Source of the DNA: Artemisia argyi
Taxonomy: Eukaryota; Streptophyta; Magnoliopsida; Asterales; Asteraceae
NCBI GenBank assembly: GCA_030686995.1
Contig: CM060684.1
Location: 5,663,897 to 5,727,896, forward strand
Length of the DNA stretch: 64,000 bases
Reading direction: 5' to 3'
In this document: piece by piece, positions 55,777 to 64,000 of the stretch
How the letters are laid out: the number at the start of each line of letters is the position of its first letter
How positions within the stretch are numbered: position 1 is the stretch's first letter
Made by a program: the position numbers and the translations under genes
The notes under the pieces: generated by a model
What the model was told of the DNA's origin: nothing
Database searches by the model: none
What the model saw: only the letters and a program-made list of their open reading frames with translations

Positions 55777-56598
55777 GCCACAAATGACTTGGATCTGCCT
55801 CGTGTATCAATATAATTATATCTATCAAAGGTCATTGATACACCATTGGGATTGTTTGTTGTTCCTTTTGGTTTCCATTCCCAACGAGCTGAGGCCTTAA
55901 CAGCTTTTCCCAAGTTTACCCTTTTCTTTTGAACATCAGTGGAAACAATTGGTCTTGCAGTGGTAACTGCATGCCTAGCAGTGGAAACTGCTGGATTAGA
56001 AAATTTTGGTCTCCACATGTGGTTCTTGTGATCATTCTTTTCAAAATAAGTCTTTTTCCCTGTTTGGTAAGATTTAACAAAAGAAGTGACAGGGGACTTA
56101 GGATAAACTCTGTTATTACTTCTGGCAGTGGTAACTGCTGGTCTAGCAGTGGAAACATGTTTAATGCCAGTGTTAAGCATAACAGACCTGGGAACCATTT
56201 TGCTTAGGGGATTTGGGTGAGTCATTTTATTAGAATTTGATCCATTCACCCTTGTAAAAACTTCCCTTCTTCCCATGTGGTAGGTACAGTCTTTAGCTAA
56301 ATGGTCAAAGCTACCACATATGTGACAAGCCTTATTGTAAAACACAAAGTCACTACCAAACTGTCTAGTTTTAACATGATTCCAACTTCTCATGTTACCT
56401 CTAGGAGATTTAGGCCTATCCCTGTACATTTCAGCATACCTAGTAGTAGACCTAGTGAAATTAGACTGTGTTCTAGGCTTCTCTTTAACTTCTTCAGGAA
56501 TGCTTTTACTCTCCTCAACTTTAACATTTTCAGTAATACTAGTTTTAGACTCAACATTCAAACATTCATCTTTAAGAGATGAGTCACTAGCACTATTG
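55755..56598 (-). pseudogene. Copia-2 gag C-terminal part, truncated
   Basis: Gag fragment with zinc knuckle CHICGSFDHLAKDC (near 56310), several STARPAVTTAR-type peptide repeats, and the end WEWKPKGTTN...[18 protein letters not shown], which I associate with Tork copia elements of Asteraceae. The 5' part of gag is missing: homology stops near 56600 where the Athila-like element begins. Confidence 0.85.
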
Positions 56599-56604
56599 GT
56601 GAGT

Positions 56605-59600
56605 GCTTATTCACTCACTTTTATTTGACCAAAACCGGACTTAAAAGACCAAAAACCGAGCCATAAATGCCAAATATACGATGTTTTTGTGTTTGTGATA
56701 TGCAGGTACGGATATTTATAAAAACAAACAAAACAAAGCCAACACGAGCACGAGATGTGGAATAAGTGTAAAAAGCCGGTGCCGGGAAGCTGTTTTCAAG
56801 TTTGGATTATTATTCAAGCTCAATTTGTCAAAATCAACCTTGAAAGATATCAATATGACAATATTAGTCCTTGGATAATATTTTTCAGAATGGCAGTAAT
56901 GGTCCCTTAAGTTTCAGAATATTCAAATGTGGTCCTTGTAACTTTGTTACTGAATTTTGAAAATCCAAAATCTGATCCAAGTCCACTAATATTAAAACCC
57001 AAAGCCCATCCCCTTCCTAACCCAATCTTACTACCCATTATTCTTGACCCGGTCCAACAAAACAAATAAATATAAAAAAAATCTCTCACACCGCGCCTTT
57101 TTACCCCCAAATCAACCCCGACCCCAGAAAATATGAACCCTAAATACCCTTCTCTATAATTACCCAATCCCATCACAAAGAACCTCGTATTAAGGGCTTA
57201 TTGGTCAATTCTCACAACCCTGACACCCTGTCAGAGTCTGACACCAAAGGAATGATAAGTGGAAGATGTGGATTGGTCAAGACGCGTCACTGCAAGGATT
57301 TGAGGCTTCTGATTGGTTGGGACTAGTCACAAGGGATCTAATATTGGATATTCGCTGAAGATGCCTATTCTAGATGCTTCTGAAGACGCTCCTCACTTTT
57401 CAACTCGTGGCTATATAAGCCCCCTCTCCTCATCACATGAAGCGGGTTAGAAAATTAGCTAGTTAGATAGTTAGTGATTAGGTTAGATAGTGGTAGCTAG
57501 TTTAGGAGTAGATGTAATTTTAGTGTAATTGTGTTTTACTCATATTCCAGACTTGTAATCATACTCATTTCAGTTTTCAAATAAATTCAGTTTACATTTT
57601 TAATTCCTTGCAATTTCAAATTCAAAGCATTTAGTTGTTTTCAAATTTGTGGTAAAGCTCATTTACACGATTCCAGTAGCTCAACTCAGAATGTTTGCAA
57701 TAGTTCAGATAGTTTGCTTCAGATTATAAAGGTAAAAGGTACTTGGTCAATGAAAGTCAACGGGCTATGGTAATGGTGATTAAGGATGGTAATCTGAGGT
57801 AATGAATTGTTGTAAAGGTGTTTAAGTCTATCTAAAGATAGGCTATGGTCTGAGTTTTTCCCCTATTTCAGTTAGGGACTAACTTTGTAAGTTCACTCTT
57901 GAAATTTGCATCTAAATTGTTCTTTGAATCTGCTTATTAGAGTTAATTTGTTAAGTTTGATTAATTCTGCTTCTGTGCTTGTTTGATATGCTAATACATG
58001 TTCATTTGTAGTTACTCAGTAGGATTTTTGAGCTAATGTCTTATTACTGTTTCATTTACTCCTTTTATAACGCTTGATCTTCACTTATGTTTACCTACTT
58101 GCTGATTTGGATTTGGTTGATGAGCATGCTTCTGCTAGTGTTACCTGACTTGTATTGATCATCAGTTTGTAGTTATTAGGCTTTAGTCTCATAATTGTAG
58201 TGTAAGATATGGTGATAGTGTGTAGTTTACAGGGGTGTTTGGATTGTGCCATTCCTGTAGGATCTTGTGGTATTGAATGTGGGATTTCTGCATTGATAGG
58301 TTCCTTGAGGATAGTATGAGTTGAAGCAATCACAAAAACAGTAGGTCTCATTAAATAATAGTCAAAGTTAGAGTTATATTAGTATAACAGTTAACTGTAT
58401 TTGAAAACAGTTGGCGAAATTTGGTAATTAGCTTCATTTGAATTCAAGTAGCTTAATATAGTTTTATAGTAGCTTAAGTTCACATATTAGAGTAGTAATT
58501 AGTAATTGAATTCAGTTCTAGTCAACGTTGTAGTTGCATAAAATAGTCAACACTTTTTGCTATTCAGTTTTAGGTATGATCTTTGATTGCATTTGTAGGA
58601 CTCTATAGTAGTTAGAAGTAGATTATGATTGTTGATTCTTGTTCTCTAGTAGCTTATTAATCAATATTAGCTAGAAAATTCTGGTTCAGAGCTTTTCAGC
58701 TTATTAGAAATTTATTTGGAAGTTGGCTGTGTAGATACTTTTCTTCCCTGCACCAGACCTGAGCTGCTGAACCAAGGGAATTTTAAGTTTCCAAACTGAT
58801 TTGTAATTCATAGCATTGTTGTTTTATTAATTCTCAGTCTGTTAGTGAGTAAGTTGCTCCCATAAGCTTGCATCCACAAGCTCAATTGCTTCAGCTTATT
58901 GGCTTTTGTAGTAGTGTGATTGGAACATAGGGACTGTTTGAGTTTTAAGGACTACTTTTGTGTTTAAGTGTTCTTACTTGTGTTTTATTGTTCATTCTCA
59001 GCTCATTTAGGTCTATAGTAGCTGTTGTTAGTTGGATTTTTGCTTAATTCTTATCCTACCTTGCTTATTGCTTGTCTCCTTAGTGCTTATTTGATTGAAT
59101 TTGCATCGTAATCTAAGTTTCTGAGTTCAATCTTGTTCTAAATCTGTTTCTTTAAGCTTTTCTGAATTGAAAAATTAATTGGATAAGATTTGGTCAATTT
59201 TGGATCTCAAGTGCTTAAAAATAAGCACTTGAGATAAGCAGTTTTATTAGAATAAGCAGTTCCACTTTTCAAATTTTCTTCAAAATTTTATTTTAAGTCC
59301 TATTTAATATTTTTGATTTTCTGGAATTTTTCCAGATTTTTCTGAATAGTTTTACTATTTTTAATAATTACTTTTGGTTATTTTCAATTTTTAAATCAAT
59401 TTTAAATTCTAAAAATCAATAAAAAAATAGAAAAAGGTTCAGAAAAATACAAAAATAATTTTTAAATTTCTTTTATAATATTTAAGAATTTTTAGAATTT
59501 TATTTTCAATTTTCCACTTATTTTTTCTATTTTTCTTATTTTTAATTCACTTTTTAATTCAATAAATACAAAATTAATTCTAGAAAATAAAAGAAAAGTC

Positions 59601-59943
59601 TAAAAAATATTTTTCTTTTTCTTAAAATTCTTTTTAATAGTTTTTAATTTTTAGAAAATATTTCCAAGTTCGTAGGATCATTTTTCATAATACGTTACGT
59701 TTTTAATTTTACGGTTACGTTTCCGTTTTAACGTTTTTTATTTCGGTGCATAGTTAGCTTATAATTTTTGCATGCTTTATCATTGTTTGTTAAAATTTGA
59801 ATTCCTTGATTGCTATTTTCACTTTACCACTTTTCACGACACGATTTTACGATTCGATTATTCACGACTCCATTCTATCTTCGTTGGGAAAACGACCCGG
59901 GAAATACTTTTACCGGTATTTCTTCGGAATAATTATATACTAC
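56605..59943 (+). mobile_element. Probable 5' LTR of an Athila-like Ty3/gypsy element
   Basis: Assigned by its position directly before a primer-binding site at 59962. Contains a promoter-like CTATATAAGCCCCCTCTCCT (57412), an AATAAA (57580) and long AT-rich text; it ends TTATATACTACA. The left border near 56605 is only inferred from the end of gag homology. At about 3.3 kb it would be a long LTR; part could be another insertion. No host-gene coding was seen in it; open frames at 56907-57176 and 58091-58351 look accidental. Confidence 0.45.
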
Positions 59944-59961
59944 AAAACGACTTTATCAAAA

Positions 59962-59979
59962 TGGCGCCGCTGCCGGGGA
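59962..59979 (+). other. Primer-binding site (Athila/Tat type)
   Basis: TGGCGCCGCTGCCGGGGA, nearly the classic plant Athila PBS (TGGCGCCGTTGCCGGGGA). Marks the start of the internal region. The poly(A) run 60071-60104 follows in the leader. Confidence 0.88.
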
Positions 59980-60065
59980 AGGTCGAAGTGAGTTTTTGAG
60001 TATTCGTTTTGGAAAATCGTGTTTTGTTAAGCCTTCCTCTATTTTGTATATATTTTCTATAAAAA

Positions 60066-60106
<41 letters not shown>

Positions 60107-60474
60107 AAAACACTTTTACTAAAGTGTTTTCAAAATACCAAAAATAAAATAAAAGTTACAGCCTCGTTCCGATCGAAAGAAAGGGCGTTGTAAACCAAAT
60201 AAGTCTCACAATATAACGAAAACGTGAAATTAATTGATTATCGGATTATTTCAACTCAACAGCCGATTAAGCGGGAAAATTCGTTTCTCTCGTTTCATTG
60301 CGCGTGGTTTTGAAAGAAACGGTTTCAATTAACGTAACGTTTCACAAAAAAGAAAATAAAAGAAAATAAAAGTTTTTTGTGATTTGTTTTTCAATAAATA
60401 TAAAAACCAAAAATAATCTTCTTATCCTCTAAAAATTTGATTCTTCTTCTCAAACCCTCTTATTTTTAATTCTT

Positions 60475-62250
60475 ATGGATACGTTTTGTAATAATTGTGG
60501 AGAACCGTTTTTCGGAGGGTTGTGTGTGTGGTGTACGTGCGATGAATGTGGAGATAATATTCGTGATGGCTTTTGTTTGAATTGTAATTTTCACACGTGT
60601 GATCAATATTCGTTCAACAATTCGTCTAATATACCCGATTTTTATACACCACCACCACCTTCGTTTCATTGCTATAATTGTGGAAACCCGTCCGAAGAAG
60701 GAATGCCGTGTGGGCAATGTTTTTGTAATCAATGTGGTTACGCGAATTGTATATGTTATGCCCCGAGTGCTGAAACGTCTTACGCTTGTGATACGAGTTT
60801 TGATAATTATCCTCAAAATGATTTCAATCATCCTTTTCAAAACTTTTATGAGCAAGTACCGTATTTTAATGGTGATTCATCGAATTTTGAAAATTGTGGG
60901 GGATCGTTTGAAAATTTTTATTATGAACCTAATTTTTGTTACGATTCTCATGGTTTTAACCAATCCCCACAAACTTCCAATTTCAATAATGATGTTCTTG
61001 AACTTAAATCAATGATGGATAAGTTGAAAGAGATGGTGATTAATCGTTATACATCTACTCCCGAGCCTTATAAGAGACCGATGGAAATACCTCGAGTTGA
61101 AGAAAGAAAACTCCAATTTTGTGAGTGTTGTTTGTATGATGATAGTTCCACGATCACGATCAATCTAAATCCTCAAAATGATTCTATCTCTTCTCCCGTA
61201 GAACCCGTGGACTCTCTAATAATGGGGGACGAGCCTCTTAACACTATTCCGGCAACGGAATCTGACAAATTCAATACGTCAAGTGTTGAGAACCTCGTTC
61301 CAATCCAAAGTGAGTCCGGGGAAAATTCTAACGGTGATTCTACTTTCCATCCTTCTTTCACACCGGTTGAAGGGAGTGATGCCATTTTAGATGAGATCGA
61401 GGCATTTCTTGTTAGTGATACCATTCCGACAATGGTTGATGATGCTAATTTTGATCCGGAGGGGGATATTCGTTTACTTGAAGAGTTATTGAATGAAGAA
61501 CCGTTAACTTCTCTTCCTCCGATGAGCAATGAAGATTTAGTTGAAGTGGAAAGTTATACCGATTCTCACAATGAGTACATTTCAAGTGATGAAGACTCTT
61601 TTGGTGAAATTGATGATAATGATGAGGATGATGATGACCTCGTTCCAAGGGTTTCCGACGCATTCGATAAGAGTTCAACAAATCCGTTATTTGATTTTGA
61701 ATCGGATTTTAATCAAATTTCAAATAATCCGCTCTTCGATATTCTTAGTGATGAGTCTGAAATGGAACCCGAGGTCCAAGTTTCACATGATATGATTGAT
61801 TCTCCTCACGAGAAGTTCTCCGATGAACTTTCTCATACCATTTTGCAGCCGGATATTGTAAATGACGAGAATGGTCTTCAAAGAAGTGTGCTTACTAAAG
61901 AATTACATAATGATGATTTACCGTCCGAAACCGATTCATCTATCTTCGATTTACCTTTTTCTCGTCCACCCGCGAAACCACCGGATGTAGATTTTGAATC
62001 AGATACGAATGAAGAAATTTTTGGTGTGGTGGACGAGACTTATGTTCCTATGCTTGATATTTTACCCACCCAACCCACCCGTGATTCAGCAATCGACTTT
62101 GCTTTTACCATCTGGGTATTTTATCTGTTCTTTGTTTATCCCATCACTTCGTCACTTTTCCACTCCACCGGGAGTGAGGACACCATATTTGATCCCGGCA
62201 TTTCTATTGCCAAGTGGCCGTTCTATCTGCTCTCCCCAAGGACGAATTAA
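60475..62250 (+). CDS. Cys-rich ORF of the Athila-like element, 591 aa
   Basis: Open from ATG 60475. The N-terminal 100 residues hold paired CxxC motifs (CNNCGEPFFGGLCVWCTCDE, CYNCGNPSEEGMPC, CNQCGYANCIC), probably zinc ribbons. A short helical stretch follows (LELKSMMDKLKEMV), then a long acidic low-complexity middle and a C-terminal part with a hydrophobic segment (FAFTIWVFYLFFVYPITSSL) and SEDTIFDPGIS. Similar ORFs accompany Athila-type elements in Asteraceae, where they are often annotated as reverse-transcriptase-domain proteins although no RT domain is present; none is seen here. The element lacks gag-pol in this window, so it may be a deletion derivative. Function unknown. Confidence 0.7.
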   Translation: MDTFCNNCGEPFFGGLCVWCTCDECGDNIRDGFCLNCNFHTCDQYSFNNSSNIPDFYTPPPPSFHCYNCGNPSEEGMPCGQCFCNQCGYANCICYAPSAETSYACDTSFDNYPQNDFNHPFQNFYEQVPYFNGDSSNFENCGGSFENFYYEPNFCYDSHGFNQSPQTSNFNNDVLELKSMMDKLKEMVINRYTSTPEPYKRPMEIPRVEERKLQFCECCLYDDSSTITINLNPQNDSISSPVEPVDSLIMGDEPLNTIPATESDKFNTSSVENLVPIQSESGENSNGDSTFHPSFTPVEGSDAILDEIEAFLVSDTIPTMVDDANFDPEGDIRLLEELLNEEPLTSLPPMSNEDLVEVESYTDSHNEYISSDEDSFGEIDDNDEDDDDLVPRVSDAFDKSSTNPLFDFESDFNQISNNPLFDILSDESEMEPEVQVSHDMIDSPHEKFSDELSHTILQPDIVNDENGLQRSVLTKELHNDDLPSETDSSIFDLPFSRPPAKPPDVDFESDTNEEIFGVVDETYVPMLDILPTQPTRDSAIDFAFTIWVFYLFFVYPITSSLFHSTGSEDTIFDPGISIAKWPFYLLSPRTN

Positions 62251-64000
62251 TTCGGGGATCGAGTCAAGCTCATGTGACTCGGTGAACAAAAACAAGCGCT
62301 TCGTGGGAGGCACCCCATGCTTATCAAATTCATCTTCTTAAATTTCTATTTTCTTTCTAACGTGACGTGAGGAGGGCTGCCTTTTCTACTCTTGTGTTTC
62401 GTGGTTGTTTGTGATGATTGTTCAGGATTGTCCATGATTTATGGTGACTCTCGTGCTCGTTATCTCTTCACTTGGAGTCTCATTCATCAGTGCTATTTGG
62501 AAATCCTATATCCGTTAAATCTTATCGACTAACGTTTTCTTTGGCATAATTAATAAACGGCCTAGAATTTTGTTAGGATTACCTTAACCCATAAAACATT
62601 GAGGACAATGTTTCGTTCTAGTCGGGGGGAGGGTGAATCTTCGATTCGATTTTGACCTAGCATTTTCACATGTCGTGTACTCTTGCAACTCCGTTTTCCA
62701 CCAAAAATAAAAAAAAAATTTTGAAAAAGTCATGAAAAAGTACAAAAGATGTGAAAAATTTGAAAAAAAATTGTACAAAAATATAATAAAGTTTGAATAA
62801 GTGTTTTGACACCTTGTTGACTTTCTTGCTGGCGAGAGTAGGAATAAATATTTTGATTTGACCGGGCGTGTTGAGCCCTAGCTTGTTCCCTTAACCAATG
62901 ATGATCACATAAGCTTGTGCTAGTTTTGTACACCAGGAGCTATAAAATGCGAATTCTTTCTTAAGAATCTGCAAGTTCCCGTACTTGACTTTATACATGC
63001 GCAGCTTAAAAGCTTTCGCTAGTCTTTTACATAAGGAGCTAGAAAACGCGAATTCTTCTTCTAGAATTTGCAAGTTTCCGTAACTGACTTTATATATGCG
63101 TGGCTGATTATCGGCTAAGTATTCGCGGGTTTCATTATTTGGAATCTTAAATTGCGAAGAGCGAGAAATGATAGAGTTTATTTAGAAGTTAGATGCTAAA
63201 CGTGGAGTAGTGGTTCTCTTTAGAGCTCAAAAGAGGTACTTGTGGCTTTTTATTCCCATCAGAAACGTCACCAATATATAAATAGATGTTCTAGGTTAAT
63301 TAGTGGTATTTCGGTTTGAATAATATTTAGTTCTTTGTTTTCTTAAGAGAATTTTTGCTTTAGAAATTGGGTACATATCAAGGAACACCAAAAATAAGAG
63401 CGAAAAAGTGAAAAAATCAAAAGTCAAAAGTTGATTATCTATGTGGTTTTGGAGCTACCAGTTAAGCTTCCATTTATGTTGAAAAAAAAAGTCAAGAAAG
63501 AAAGAAAAAAAGTGAAAAATGAGAAATGAGAAAAATGAAAAAATGTAAGTTGAAGTGTTGTATCGAATAAGAGCTATGTATGTATCAATAAGTTGTTGGC
63601 GCGTGAGGTGCATGTGATACGTGATTAGTAATCAGTCACATGAGGTGCACGTGATCGTACTCCGCAACTTATTTCCTTGATATTGTATGTACCCTCATTC
63701 CTTGAAATGGACCGAATTTCTATTGCAGTGGTTCTTAAGAGAAAATGAAAAACTATTTATCGTTTTAACTTAGGTGTCACTATCGGACTAAAAATTATCG
63801 AAACGAGAAAATATGAAGCAATTCATTTCTCAACAAAATAAAAAAATTGAGATACAAAACCTAGGAAATGGGAGTAAGAAGTTTCACAAGTAACTGTTAT
63901 GAGTAGTGTTAGCATCTAATTTGTAGATAAGCTGTGATCTCGTTTGTAAGCTTAGTTTGGGGACTCGTGAAAGATCAAGGATGACGAATTTTAACCGTAT
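62251..64000 (+). mobile_element. Athila-like element, 3' non-coding part, runs off the window
   Basis: Includes AACAAGCGCTTCGTGGGAGG, the phrase usual after the last ORF of Athila/Tat elements, and a purine tract TCGGGGGGAGGG at 62620. 62912-63105 is a two-unit tandem repeat of about 99 bp (GGAGCTAxAAAxxGCGAATT). 63605-63655 holds paired GAGGTGCAYGTGAT words. No coding and no second LTR within the window. Confidence 0.6.

Noticed and set aside
60466..60855. 129-codon antisense frame over the Athila ORF start
   Set aside because: Shadow of the Cys-rich ORF; composition is Ile/Arg/Thr-skewed and no promoter is seen.
1..64000. Bacterial features (operons, ribosome binding sites, attachment sites)
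   Set aside because: Introns, plant splice sites, TNL and plant retroelements show this is plant nuclear DNA.

Overview
This is eukaryotic plant nuclear DNA: AT-rich, intron-bearing and dominated by nested transposable elements. A TIR-NBS-LRR gene points to a eudicot. The copia gag/pol and the Cys-rich Athila-type ORF look like elements I associate with Asteraceae (Artemisia/Tanacetum type). That family assignment is inference from memory, not a search.

Two gene models stay open from start to stop after manual splicing, both on the minus strand. (1) 18801-22806 is a four-exon TIR-NBS-LRR immune receptor of 1197 aa, with W-box-like sites upstream. (2) 33457-39854 is a 21-exon gene of 889 aa. 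Its middle is clearly derived from arginyl-tRNA synthetase, but the HIGH-type and KMSKS-type catalytic motifs are gone. About 285 residues of an unrelated C-terminal domain (DUF6598-like) are fused where a normal ArgRS would stop, and the N-terminus is built from a run of short symmetric mini-exons that look tandemly duplicated with their introns. This is the most unusual object in the window.

Layout. 1-5.3 kb: decayed Mutator-like (MULE) transposase gene. 5.4-17 kb and 25-27 kb: mosaic of broken gene pieces (armadillo-repeat protein in several copies, auxin response factor, importin-5, ankyrin protein, protein O-fucosyltransferase), a copia pol remnant, short CCGG-rich repeats and tRNA-like SINE-type repeats. 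18.8-23.3 kb: the TNL gene and promoter. 23.5-25.2 kb: repeat DNA with an array of short CGTCC/GGACG hairpins. 27.7-32.5 kb: hAT-type MITEs and a Helitron that contains a 3-unit tandem repeat. 33.4-40 kb: the ArgRS-derived gene. 40-48 kb: nested DNA transposons with readable target-site duplications: a MULE MITE, two PIF/Harbinger elements and two hAT-like elements, plus two paralogous repeat copies that act as empty sites for each other's insertions. 48.3-64 kb: a small heat-shock protein gene cut after 40 codons by a copia LTR element, itself interrupted by a second copia element, which is in turn broken by an Athila-like Ty3/gypsy element running off the window end.

The TNL and the ArgRS-derived gene are the candidate functional loci. 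Most of the rest is transposon traffic and gene fragments. No tRNA, rRNA or CRISPR feature could be supported.
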